DNA of 64,000 bases, taken from positions 1 to 64,000 of the forward strand of contig NZ_JXAK01000022.1 of assembly GCF_000829455.1 (NCBI RefSeq). Reading direction: 5' to 3'. A program made the position numbers and the translations under genes. Of the stretch, positions 25,049 to 34,104 are shown one piece after another (positions within the stretch are counted from its first letter, which is position 1; the number at the start of each line of letters is the position of its first letter). This DNA comes from Gordoniibacillus kamchatkensis (GTDB lineage: Bacteria; Bacillota; Bacilli; Paenibacillales; NBRC-103111). The notes below the pieces were generated by a model. The model searched no databases. It was not told the DNA's origin and saw only the letters and a list, made by a program, of their open reading frames with translations.

Positions 25049-25909
25049 ATGGTGACCAAAGCCGTAAAATCGAGTCTGGCGCTTCGAAACTGGGAAAAGC
25101 TGAGAAGAAACAAGCTGGCCATGATCGGCTTCTGCATCGTAGCGTTCATGATTTTATGCGCTGTATGCGCGCCGCTGCTCACCCCTTATTCTCCTACCGA
25201 TATCGATCTCGGCAGCCGCATCAAGCCGCCGTCGCTGTCCCATCCGCTGGGCACCGATAAGCTTGGCCGCGACGTGCTGTCGCGCCTATTGTACGGCGCC
25301 CGGGTCTCGATACTGATCGGTCTCAGCGGCGCCCTCGGCGGTGCGGTAATCGGCACGATTATCGGCTGCATCAGCGGCTACTTCGGCGGCTGGTTCGACA
25401 AAGTGATGCTGCGCGTTTCCGAGATCTTTATGACGTTTCCCCAAATCATTCTGGTCCTGATCCTCGTCGTGTACTTCGGGCAAGGCCTAATGAATCTGAT
25501 TTTCATTTTCTCGATATCCGGCTGGCCCGGAACGTACCGGCTCGTGCGCGGGAAATTCTTTTCGCTGCGCGAGGAAAACTATGTCGAGGCATGCCGGGCT
25601 TACGGCATCGGCGAGCTGTCGATCATGTTCCGGCACATACTGCCGAATACGTTCAGCCCCGTCATTGTAACCGTCACATTATCGACAGCGGGTTACATCT
25701 TGGCCGAATCCGGACTGAGCTTCCTCGGTCTAGGCGTTCCTTCCGGGATCCCGACCTGGGGCAATATTATCAATTCCGCCAAAGCTATCGACGTCATTTC
25801 CAATAACCCGTGGCTGTGGCTGCCGCCAGGCCTGGCCATCTCCCTGTTCGTGCTGGGCGTAAACTTCTTCGGCGACGGCCTGCGCGACGTCCTGGATCCG
25901 AATCAATAA
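25049..25909 (+). CDS. ABC transporter permease (DppC/OppC-like)
   Basis: A 286-residue permease. An N-terminal OppC_N segment (RRNKLAMIGFCIVAFMILCAV) and the HPLGTDKLGRDVLSRLLYGAR block typical of DppC are followed by the transmembrane core. The EAA loop is NYVEACRAYGIGELSIMFRHILPN, and the end is DGLRDVLDPNQ. AAAGGAGG precedes ATG 25049; a longer in-frame extension overlaps the previous gene and is rejected. Confidence 0.91.
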   Translation: MVTKAVKSSLALRNWEKLRRNKLAMIGFCIVAFMILCAVCAPLLTPYSPTDIDLGSRIKPPSLSHPLGTDKLGRDVLSRLLYGARVSILIGLSGALGGAVIGTIIGCISGYFGGWFDKVMLRVSEIFMTFPQIILVLILVVYFGQGLMNLIFIFSISGWPGTYRLVRGKFFSLREENYVEACRAYGIGELSIMFRHILPNTFSPVIVTVTLSTAGYILAESGLSFLGLGVPSGIPTWGNIINSAKAIDVISNNPWLWLPPGLAISLFVLGVNFFGDGLRDVLDPNQ

Positions 25910-25937
25910 TTCGACGACGCAGCGAGGAGGTATCCCT

Positions 25938-26945
25938 TTGAACAGCGAGAGCGACCTTATCTTGAAGGTTGATAACCTGCAAACCCAATTCCATCTCAGC
26001 CGGCGCGTCGTCAAAGCCGTGAACGGCGTTTCGTTTCAAATGAAAAGAGGAAGAACGCTCGGCGTCGTAGGCGAAAGCGGCTGCGGCAAGAGCGTCACAG
26101 CCCATTCCATCGTTCAGCTGCTGCCCAAGATGGGGCGCATAGTGGACGGCAGTATTACGTACTATTCCTCCAACGGCGCGGTTGAGCTGAGCAAGCTGAA
26201 GCGCAACGGGAGCGAAATGCGGGCGATCAGGGGCAAGGAAATCGGCATGATTTTCCAGGATCCGATGGCCTCGCTCAATCCGGTGTTTACGATCGGCCAC
26301 CAAATTGCGGAGAACATTACCCAGCATGAGAAAATATCGCGGGCTGCGGCAATGGAACGGGCGGTGGAAATGCTGACCATGCTCGGCATTCCGCAAGCCT
26401 CGACCCGTATCAAGGACTATCCCCATCAGTTCAGCGGGGGGATGAAGCAGCGGGCCATGATCGCACTGGCGATGGTCTGCAATCCTAAGCTCCTTATTGC
26501 CGACGAGCCGACGACCGCTCTCGACGTGACGATTCAGGCGCAGATTCTGGAGCTGATGAAGGAGATGCAGCACAAGTACGGCACCTCCATCATCCTCATT
26601 ACGCATAACATGGGAATCGTCGCCGACATGGCCGACGATATCGCGGTCATGTATATGGGCCGAATCGTCGAGTTCGGTACCGTGCGTCAGGTGCTCGGCT
26701 CGCCTCGGCATCCGTATACGAGAGCGCTGCTGCAATCCGTACCGGTGCTCGGTATCGCCAAAGGCGAGCGGCTCAAAACGATCCGGGGAAGCACTCCCGA
26801 TCCGTCGGATATGCCGGAGGGCTGCGAGTTTGCGCCACGGTGCGACTTCGCCACCAAGCAGTGCAAAACGGTTCCGGCCGATACCGATCTCGGGGGCGGA
26901 CATCGCGTCAGATGCTGGAACTGCATGGGGGGCTTGACGACATGA
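25938..26945 (+). CDS. ABC transporter ATP-binding protein (DppD/OppD-like)
   Basis: A 335-residue ATPase: Walker A GESGCGKS (about 46-53), Q loop FQDPMASLNP, signature FSGGMKQR, Walker B LLIADEPTTALDV, H loop LITHNMG. The C-terminal oligopeptide domain has the Cys cluster CEFAPRC...CKTV. It starts at TTG 25938 with CGAGGAGG upstream. Its TGA overlaps the ATG of the next ATPase. Confidence 0.92.
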   Translation: MNSESDLILKVDNLQTQFHLSRRVVKAVNGVSFQMKRGRTLGVVGESGCGKSVTAHSIVQLLPKMGRIVDGSITYYSSNGAVELSKLKRNGSEMRAIRGKEIGMIFQDPMASLNPVFTIGHQIAENITQHEKISRAAAMERAVEMLTMLGIPQASTRIKDYPHQFSGGMKQRAMIALAMVCNPKLLIADEPTTALDVTIQAQILELMKEMQHKYGTSIILITHNMGIVADMADDIAVMYMGRIVEFGTVRQVLGSPRHPYTRALLQSVPVLGIAKGERLKTIRGSTPDPSDMPEGCEFAPRCDFATKQCKTVPADTDLGGGHRVRCWNCMGGLTT

Positions 26946-28000
26946 CAAAGGCTTCACCGGCTGTACAGCCGAACATGAACGACGTCATTCTCGACATTCG
27001 CCATCTGAAAAAATATTACCCGGTTTACAAAGGCGTGTTCAAAAAGGTCACGGGTCACGTGAAAGCCGTGGACGACGTCAGTTTGTACGTGAGGCGGGGC
27101 GAAACCCTCGGGCTTGTCGGGGAAAGCGGCTGCGGCAAAACGACGTTGGGCAAGTGCATTGTCCGCCTGCAATCGCCCACCTCGGGCGAAATGCGTTTCC
27201 GGTACGGCGAGGGCGGCATGCGCGACATCCTGTCCCTGAACGCGAAGGAAGGTTTCGACGTACGAAAAAAAATCCAGATCGTGTTTCAGGATCCTTATTC
27301 GTCGCTAAACCCCGTTAAAACGATCTATGAGGCGTTCGACGAACCGCTGCGCGTTCACCGCATGGGAAGCAGGGCCCAGCGTAAGGAGATCATCGCGCAG
27401 ATGCTCGAGGTCGTCAACTTGCGCTCCGATTACATGTACCGGTATCCGCACGAATTTTCCGGAGGGCAGCGGCAGCGGATCAGCATCGCCCGGGCGCTCT
27501 GCATAAAGCCCGAGCTGATCGTTTGCGACGAGCCCGTGTCGGCGCTTGACGTATCGATTCAGGCGCAGGTTCTGAACCTGATGAAAGATTTGCAGCAGCA
27601 AATGAACTTGTCGTACGTATTCATCGCCCACGACCTCAGCGTCGTGGAATATATGAGCGACCGCATCGCCGTCATGTATCTCGGCCAAGTGGTCGAGCTG
27701 GCGACCTCGACGAGCTTGTACCGTACGCCCCGCCACCCGTATACCGAAGCGCTGCTGTCGGCCGTGCCGACGCCGGAGCTGGACGCAGTGCGGGAACGGA
27801 TTGTACTAAAGGGCGACGTACCGAGTCCGATCAATCCGCCATCGGGCTGCCGGTTCCATCCGCGCTGCTCGAAGTGCCAAGAGATATGCCGGGTGGAGAT
27901 GCCGCAGCTGCGCAAGGTTTCCGGCACCGAGGATCACTATGTGGCCTGCCATCTGGCCGATACCGAATCTGTGCCTCAGGAGGCGAGAATGGAGCTATGA
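26942..28000 (+). CDS. ABC transporter ATP-binding protein (DppF/OppF-like)
   Basis: A 352-residue ATPase: LKKYYPVYKGVFKKVTGHVKAV is the OppF-type N-terminus, followed by Walker A GESGCGKT, FQDPYSSLNP, the signature FSGGQRQR, Walker B LIVCDEPVSALDV and a C-terminal Cys-containing domain (CRFHPRCSKCQEIC). It completes a five-gene oligopeptide-type importer. It overlaps both neighbours by ATGA, showing a tightly coupled operon that continues into glycosidase-like genes. Confidence 0.92.
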   Translation: MTKASPAVQPNMNDVILDIRHLKKYYPVYKGVFKKVTGHVKAVDDVSLYVRRGETLGLVGESGCGKTTLGKCIVRLQSPTSGEMRFRYGEGGMRDILSLNAKEGFDVRKKIQIVFQDPYSSLNPVKTIYEAFDEPLRVHRMGSRAQRKEIIAQMLEVVNLRSDYMYRYPHEFSGGQRQRISIARALCIKPELIVCDEPVSALDVSIQAQVLNLMKDLQQQMNLSYVFIAHDLSVVEYMSDRIAVMYLGQVVELATSTSLYRTPRHPYTEALLSAVPTPELDAVRERIVLKGDVPSPINPPSGCRFHPRCSKCQEICRVEMPQLRKVSGTEDHYVACHLADTESVPQEARMEL

Positions 28001-29411
28001 GCGGCAAAGGGAAACAGGATCCGCTGAGCATCGGCAATCGGGTGGAATTGTTAGTCGACCACTATTTGATCGACCGCATGGAGAAAGCGTACCTGAAGCT
28101 GAATCCGCCCGAGCGGAAGGAGATCGTGCTGCGCATGGACCGGCCCTGGGAAGGGCCCGGAAGCGGCATCTATTCCGGCGTATTCAAGGACGGCGACATT
28201 TTCAAAATGTACTATCGGGCCACGTTCGACAATAGCTCCGACAAATCCGAAGGACAGTCGTGCTGCTATGCGGAAAGCCGGGACGGGATTCACTGGGAAC
28301 GGCCGGAGCTCGGCTTTCACGAGTTTAACGGCTCGACCGCAAACAATATCGTCATGCTGGGGCATATTGCCCACAATTTCAGCCCTTTTATCGATAAGCG
28401 GCCCGGATGCCCCGCTGAAGAGCGGTATAAGGCCGTAGCCGGCTATGCGCCTGAAGGGCTATTCGCCTTCGTTTCCGAGGACGGGCTGCATTTCAAGCCG
28501 TTTCGGGAGGAGGCCATTATCAGGAAAGGCGCCTTCGACTCGCACAACCTCGCATTCTGGGATCCGAACCGGAACAGCTACGTCTGCTATTCGCGCTACT
28601 TCGCCTCCAACCAGGAACCGAATATCGAAGCTCCCGAGGACTCCGCCATATTCCTCGGCGTGCGGGCGATCCAGAGCAGCTTGTCGCCGGATTTCGCTCA
28701 ATGGACCGAGCCGCAGCCAAACGTCTACGACCAAAACGTGCCCCTGGAGCATTTTTATACGAATGCGACGCTGCCCGTTCCGGGTGCCGAACACATCTAT
28801 CTGTCATTCCCGATGCGGTTCATGCCGGAGCGGCATAAGATAACGGAGCACAGTAAGGTGGGAGTATCGGACAACGTCATGATGTCGAGCCGGGACGCGT
28901 CAAGTGGGACCGGCCGTTCGTCGAAGCGTGGATGAGGCCGGGCCTTGACCGCCGCAATTGGACGCAGCGCAATTTGATCCCTGCATGGGGCATCGTCGAG
29001 ACGTCGCCGGAGGAATTTTCGATGTACGTGAACGAGCATTATTACTGGGATGATTCGTATATTCGCAGGGTAACGGTTCCCCGCCACCGCTTTGCGTCGG
29101 TGCACGGCGATTACAGCGGCGGGGTGTTCACGACGAAGTCGATCATGATGGAGGGGAACTCGCTGGTGCTCAACTATGCGACCTCGGCGGCCGGTTCGGT
29201 CCGCGTCGGCATTATCGACGAGACCGGATGGCCGGCCGCCGGCTTCGGCATCGAGGATTGCGACGGCATTTACGGCGACGAGCTGATCTGTACGGTGACA
29301 TGGCGGGGCAAGTCCGATCTATCGAATTTTTTCGGCAAACCGGTACGTTTCAAGTTTGAGCTGAAGGACGCCGACATTTACGCGCTGCGGCTCGGCGGAG
29401 GCACCGAGTAG
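27997..29411 (+). CDS. Beta-propeller glycosidase-like protein 1 (frameshifted)
   Basis: About 471 residues when joined. It has five-bladed beta-propeller character as in GH32/43/68-like proteins, with blade motifs SRDGIHW and SEDGLHF, then a C-terminal beta-sandwich with GFGIEDCDGIYGD. No signal peptide, so cytoplasmic. The break is near 28897, where 'gggacgcgtc' lacks one G of 'gggacggcgtc'. It is paralogous to the genes at 29449 and 34105. It begins inside the stop of the ATPase gene, so it belongs to the importer operon and probably acts on the imported compound. The reaction is unproven. Confidence 0.72.
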
Positions 29412-29448
29412 CCAATCGCTCGACAGCGGGAGGGAGGATGGGAGCGCC

Positions 29449-30912
29449 ATGGGGAATTCCAGCAGCTGTGTGAAGTTTCTGTTTTTTGATAACCGTGCGT
29501 ACGAGTATGTGCACGGCTTCAGGCGGGAAGCGGGCCAGGCTGAGAAATATGAAGCCAATCCGATCGTCCGGCCGGAGCTGGCGCATGAATTCAAGCGTGT
29601 CCATTATTACGGAACGGCGATTTACGACGAGGAAGAGAAGCTGTACAAGACGTGGTACTCTTCGCATTATTACGGTCCGGCGTTCGGCGAATCGGATTCG
29701 CGGGCTTACGCATATTTGAATTATGCGTTCTCGGAGGATGGGGTTCATTTCGTCAAACCCGAGCTGGACGTCGTGTCCCGTACGAATATTGTGCTTGACA
29801 ACGACTGGAAAACGCACGGCCCGACGGTGATCAAGGACGTGGCGGATCCCGATCCCTCGAAGCGCTATAAGCTGGCCATGTCGCCCTATACCTACAAAAG
29901 CAAAATCGCCGTCTACGCCTCTCCGGACGGCATTCACTGGCGTCCGCTGTTCGACAAGCCGGTGTTGGAGGTGGAGAGCGACTGCCACACCGGGTTTTAC
30001 CGCGACCCCGATTCCGGCATGTACCGGCTGTCGTTTCGCACCCGGTGCCCCGACCGCCGGGTATGGGTGGCGGAAAGTGCCGATCTTGAGCATTGGACGA
30101 AGCCGATCCTGGCTCTCGAGCCGGACCAGTCCGACCCGTGCCATACGCAATTTTACGGCATGCAAATGACCCCCTACGGCGTTTATACGGTGGGGCTTAT
30201 TTCCATGTACGATACATACGGTTATACGGTTGATCCGAATTTCAACAAAATGGCCGGCACGATGGACATCCAGCTGGCGTATAGCCGCGACGGCTTCGGC
30301 TGGCACCGCTCGATGCAGGGGCAGAAGCTCGTTTCGCTCGGCGCCGAAGGGGAATGGGACTCCAAGTGCATTATGCCGTCGTCGACCGTCATCTACAGGC
30401 CGGACCGCATGGAGCTGTTTTATTCGGCGGTTCCGATCGACCATTCCGGCTTCCGTAACATTCCTTATGAGCAGGTGCCCGCGGAAAATATCGGCGTCGC
30501 CTACTTGCGCCCGGACGGCTTCGTCAGCCTGAAGGCGAACCGGGATTGGTGCGAGCTGATGACGCGGCCGTTCGCCGTTACCGACGGCAGGTTGTATGTC
30601 AATGCTTCAGCGACGGGCGGCTACGTAAAGGCCGAATTATGCGATACGGCGGGTAAGGCGATTGAGGGCTTCTCGTTCGACGACTGCGTCCCTTTCACGG
30701 CCGACAGTTCGGCGGCACACATTTCGTGGAACGGCCTCTCGGATTTCTCCAAAGTCGAGAACCGGATCATTCGGGTCAAGCTTCGGGCGCTTAACGCCCA
30801 AGTATATTCGTTCTTTTTCCCGCATGGGGAAGATGCGCGCGAATATTGGAGATTCAAAGAAATTTCTTGTCTGGATCCGCTGCGGTTCGATATCGGACCC
30901 GAGGCGAAATAG
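29449..30912 (+). CDS. Beta-propeller glycosidase-like protein 2
   Basis: A 487-residue intact paralogue of the preceding gene. Blade motifs: SEDGVHF, SPDGIHW, SRDGFGW; in between, HTGFYRDPDSGMYRLSFRTR. The C-terminal domain has GFSFDDCVPFTAD, matching GFSFDDCIPFEGD in the gene at 34105. No signal peptide. The family resembles uncharacterised GH32/43-like proteins; catalytic acids cannot be assigned by eye. GGAGGGAGGATGG precedes the ATG. Confidence 0.75.
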   Translation: MGNSSSCVKFLFFDNRAYEYVHGFRREAGQAEKYEANPIVRPELAHEFKRVHYYGTAIYDEEEKLYKTWYSSHYYGPAFGESDSRAYAYLNYAFSEDGVHFVKPELDVVSRTNIVLDNDWKTHGPTVIKDVADPDPSKRYKLAMSPYTYKSKIAVYASPDGIHWRPLFDKPVLEVESDCHTGFYRDPDSGMYRLSFRTRCPDRRVWVAESADLEHWTKPILALEPDQSDPCHTQFYGMQMTPYGVYTVGLISMYDTYGYTVDPNFNKMAGTMDIQLAYSRDGFGWHRSMQGQKLVSLGAEGEWDSKCIMPSSTVIYRPDRMELFYSAVPIDHSGFRNIPYEQVPAENIGVAYLRPDGFVSLKANRDWCELMTRPFAVTDGRLYVNASATGGYVKAELCDTAGKAIEGFSFDDCVPFTADSSAAHISWNGLSDFSKVENRIIRVKLRALNAQVYSFFFPHGEDAREYWRFKEISCLDPLRFDIGPEAK

Positions 30913-31033
30913 TGTCAATTGAAGAGGGCATTCGGGGCAACGCTAGATGGAGTCCGGGATGCCCTAGTACTATATGGGTGCCGAAAACGGGACGGGAACC
31001 CGCTGTTCAGCCCCAAAATAGAAGGAGATCGAT

Positions 31034-32124
31034 ATGCAGCGGAACGTTCGATTTGGGATCGTCGGATGCGGTTACTTCGATTCGGGGCTGGCGCATTTGC
31101 TGCACGGCATGGAGCATGCGGAGGTAACGGCCGTGTTCGGCGGCAGAGGCGCACAGCCGCTGGCCGAGCAGATTGGCTGCAGGCAGGCGGAATCGCTGGA
31201 GGCGTTGTTGCGCATGGACGGCATCGATGCGGTGATTGTCGCCGCACCAAGCTATGTCCACCGCGATTCGGTCGTGCTGGCAGCGCAGCACGGCAAGCAC
31301 GTATTTTGCGAGAAGCCGGTGGCGCTGTCGCTGCGGGATTGCGAGGATATGCTGGCTGCCTGCCGGGAGGCGAACGTGCTGATGATGGCAGGGCATATTT
31401 ATTATTTCTTGGACGGTTTGCGCAAGGTCCGGCAGTGGATTGCCGACGGCGCGATCGGCCGCCCGATCGTCGTCCACTCCGAGCGGACCGGATGGGAGCC
31501 GAGGCAAGCTGAGGTCAGCTGGAAAAAAAGAACGAGACGTCCGGAGGCCATCTGTTCCATCATATCCATGAGCTGGACCTGCTGCAAACGATCATGGGTC
31601 AGGCGCAGGCGGTCTGTACGGCCGGGGGAAATTTGGCGCACAACGGAGAAGGCTACGGCAACGAGGATGACGTTCTGCTCGTCACGCTGCAGTTTGGCGG
31701 AGGCGCGGTCGGCAGCATGCAATACGGGTCCGGCTTCCGCTGGGGAGAGCATTACGTCAAGATCAACGGCACGGAAGGCGCGGTTTTGATCGATTTCAAA
31801 ACATCGAAGGTGCTGCTGAATATGGACGGCTGTGTAACGGAGCATTTCCTGCACGAGAGCGAGGAGGAGAACCGCGAGCGGGCTGCCTTCAACGCGGGCG
31901 GCAACGGCGGCGTCGCTTACGGCAAAGGAACCGCGAAGCTGCCGGGCTTTAACCTGACGATCATGAGGCGCGAATTGGAAGCGTTCCGTGATGCGGTGCT
32001 CGGCTTGCCCATTCCGGCCGAAATTCGGCCGTTGTTCGACGGCACGGCCGCGCGCTCTTCCGTAGCGACCGCCGAAGCGGCGCTAACCGCGTTGAAGGAA
32101 CGGCGCTGGATACCGGTATCGTAA
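31034..32124 (+). CDS. Gfo/Idh/MocA family oxidoreductase (frameshifted)
   Basis: About 363 residues when joined. GIVGCGYFDSGLAHLLHG is the nucleotide fold; VIVAAPSYVHRDSVVLAAQHGKHVFCEKPV gives the CEKP motif. After the break the second frame reads NETSGGHLFHHIHELD, the His-rich catalytic region, then the C-terminal sheet domain. The fault lies in the A-run 31523-31529 (seven; eight would restore the frame). AGAAGGAG precedes the ATG. Confidence 0.84.
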
Positions 32125-32142
32125 GAAATGGAGGGTGACAGG

Positions 32143-32940
32143 ATGCATACGCAGCATCTGTTTCGGCTGGACGGTCAAGTTGCGGTCGTAACCGGCGGAT
32201 CGGGACTGTACGGCAAGCTGATTTCGCGCGCGCTCGGCGAAATGGGAGCGACGGTGATCCTGGCGTCGCGCAGCGCCGAAAGCTGCGAACGGGCGGCCGA
32301 GGAGCTTAGGCGCGACGGTCTGCGGGCCGAAGGCCGGAGCCTCGACCTGGAAAGCGAGGAAAGCGTTCTTGGCTTTGCCGCACAGACGGCAGCGGACTAT
32401 GGGCGTATCGACATGCTCGTTAACAACGCGGTGTCGCGCGTCGGGCTCGCCGATTTGGAACATACGAGCAAAGAGGGCTGGGAGGCGGCGCAGCGGGTCA
32501 ACGGCACGGGGCTGATGCTCATCACGAAGGCGGTTGTGGCTCACATGAGAGAACGGCGGAGCGGCTCCATCATCAACATTTCGTCGATCCAAGGCGCAGT
32601 CGGACCGCACTTTCCGGTATACGGCGATACGGGCATGACGAGCGGCATCGAATATACGTTTTCCAAGTGGGGTATGGTCGGCTTCACCAAGTGGCTGGCC
32701 AATTATTACGCCAAGTACAATATCCGGGCCAACTGCATTAGCCCAGGCGGCTACAACCCCGGTCTTCTTGAGGATGAGAACAGAAAAGAGTTCGTCGAGA
32801 ATTACAAGGCGCTGACGCCGATGGGACGGTTTGCGGACGAGGAAGACATAAAGGGGCCGGTCGTGTTTCTGGCTTCGCGCGCTTCGCAGTATGTCACCGG
32901 CCACAACTTGCTGGTCGACGGCGGCTGGACGAACTGGTGA
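32143..32940 (+). CDS. SDR family oxidoreductase
   Basis: A 265-residue SDR: TGGSGLYGKLISRALGEMGA, VNNAVS, INISSIQGAVGPHFPVYGDTG (catalytic Ser plus insertion), EYTFSKWG (YxxxK) and VTGHNLLVDGGW. The insertion after the Ser matches the SDRs at 12796 and 13600 and resembles PtmA-like SDRs of nonulosonic-acid clusters. It starts at ATG 32143 after GGAGGGTGA; an in-frame ATG at 32128 would start before that site. Confidence 0.88.
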   Translation: MHTQHLFRLDGQVAVVTGGSGLYGKLISRALGEMGATVILASRSAESCERAAEELRRDGLRAEGRSLDLESEESVLGFAAQTAADYGRIDMLVNNAVSRVGLADLEHTSKEGWEAAQRVNGTGLMLITKAVVAHMRERRSGSIINISSIQGAVGPHFPVYGDTGMTSGIEYTFSKWGMVGFTKWLANYYAKYNIRANCISPGGYNPGLLEDENRKEFVENYKALTPMGRFADEEDIKGPVVFLASRASQYVTGHNLLVDGGWTNW

Positions 32941-33027
32941 CACTTCGGGGCGTATGCGCCGGCCCGAGGAGCGGGCCGGTTCTCATACCGGGAGCCGGAC
33001 GTTATGCAAAACAAAGGGGGAATGGAT

Positions 33028-34068
33028 GTGCTTCAAGCTGCGGTCATTGGTCTGGGAAAAATCGGGCTCATGTTCGATGTACCGCCGAAAGGCAAGCCGT
33101 TGAGCCATGTGTCGGCCTATCATTTGAACCCGGAGATCGAGCTCGTGGCTGCCGTCGGCACCCGGCCGGAGCAGGAGAAACCCCTTTCGCTCACGGCGCC
33201 GGAAGCTGCGTTCTACACCGATGTCGAGGCTATGCTGCGCGCTCATCGGCCGGACATCATCAGTATTTGTACGCCGACGTCAGTGCGGTACGAGCTGATC
33301 GAGACAGTGCTGAAGAAATCCGGGGCACGGATTATTTTCCTTGAAAAGCCGGTAGCCGGAACGTTGGAAGAAGCGGAGCGAATAGCGGGATTGGCGGCCG
33401 GGCACAAGCATCAGTTCGTGGTCAATCTGTCCCGCAGATGGAGCGACGGAGCCGCCGAGGTCCGCGATGCGGTGCGGCAACTGCGCTACGGCCGGCTCCG
33501 AAAGGCGCATATCCGCTACACGCGGGGAATTTACAATTACGGCTCACATATGTTCGATCTGCTGCGCTTCATCGCCGGCTCGATCGATACGGTTCGGGTG
33601 CTGGAGCGGATCCCGACGAATATGGACGAACACGGCGATTTGTCATACACGTTCACGTTCGCTGCAGCTGCGGCCGAGGAGGCTGGCGGCGGCGGCTTCA
33701 CCGGCTATGCCGAGGCGTTCGACGATCGTGAATATACGATGTTCGAGCTGGATTTGTTTTTCGAGCACGGCAAAATCGAAATACTACAGGGCGGAGACGA
33801 AATCCGCTATTTCGGAACAGAGGTGCATCCGCTCATGAACGGCATCCGGCGCCTTGTGCTGGAGCAGACGAATTACGGCATGTTGAACCGCTCGAGCACG
33901 ATTCAAAACGCCGTAAGTCACCTGGCGGACGTGCTGCTCAGGGGCGCTAAGCCGATCTGTACGTTGGAGGATGGGCTTTATCCTTCGTATGTGGCAGAAG
34001 CGTTGAAGGATTCCTGCCGCAGCGGCGGGAACGCACAGAAGGTGCGGATCGGCGGCCGGCTATCGTAA
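33028..34068 (+). CDS. Gfo/Idh/MocA family oxidoreductase
   Basis: A 346-residue oxidoreductase: AAVIGLGKIGLMFD (GxGxxG), SICTPTSVRYELIE, then IIFLEKPVAGTLEEA (EKP) and a shorter catalytic region, YNYGSHMFDLLRFI. The GTG at 33028 has GGGGG seven bases upstream; an in-frame ATG at 33022 lies too close to it, and one at 33004 precedes it. It resembles neighbours that handle sugar acids or cyclitols. The substrate is unknown. Confidence 0.82.
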   Translation: MLQAAVIGLGKIGLMFDVPPKGKPLSHVSAYHLNPEIELVAAVGTRPEQEKPLSLTAPEAAFYTDVEAMLRAHRPDIISICTPTSVRYELIETVLKKSGARIIFLEKPVAGTLEEAERIAGLAAGHKHQFVVNLSRRWSDGAAEVRDAVRQLRYGRLRKAHIRYTRGIYNYGSHMFDLLRFIAGSIDTVRVLERIPTNMDEHGDLSYTFTFAAAAAEEAGGGGFTGYAEAFDDREYTMFELDLFFEHGKIEILQGGDEIRYFGTEVHPLMNGIRRLVLEQTNYGMLNRSSTIQNAVSHLADVLLRGAKPICTLEDGLYPSYVAEALKDSCRSGGNAQKVRIGGRLS

Positions 34069-34104
34069 CGGTTGGAGCATGAAATAGGAAATGGAGGGTT
34101 CGAT

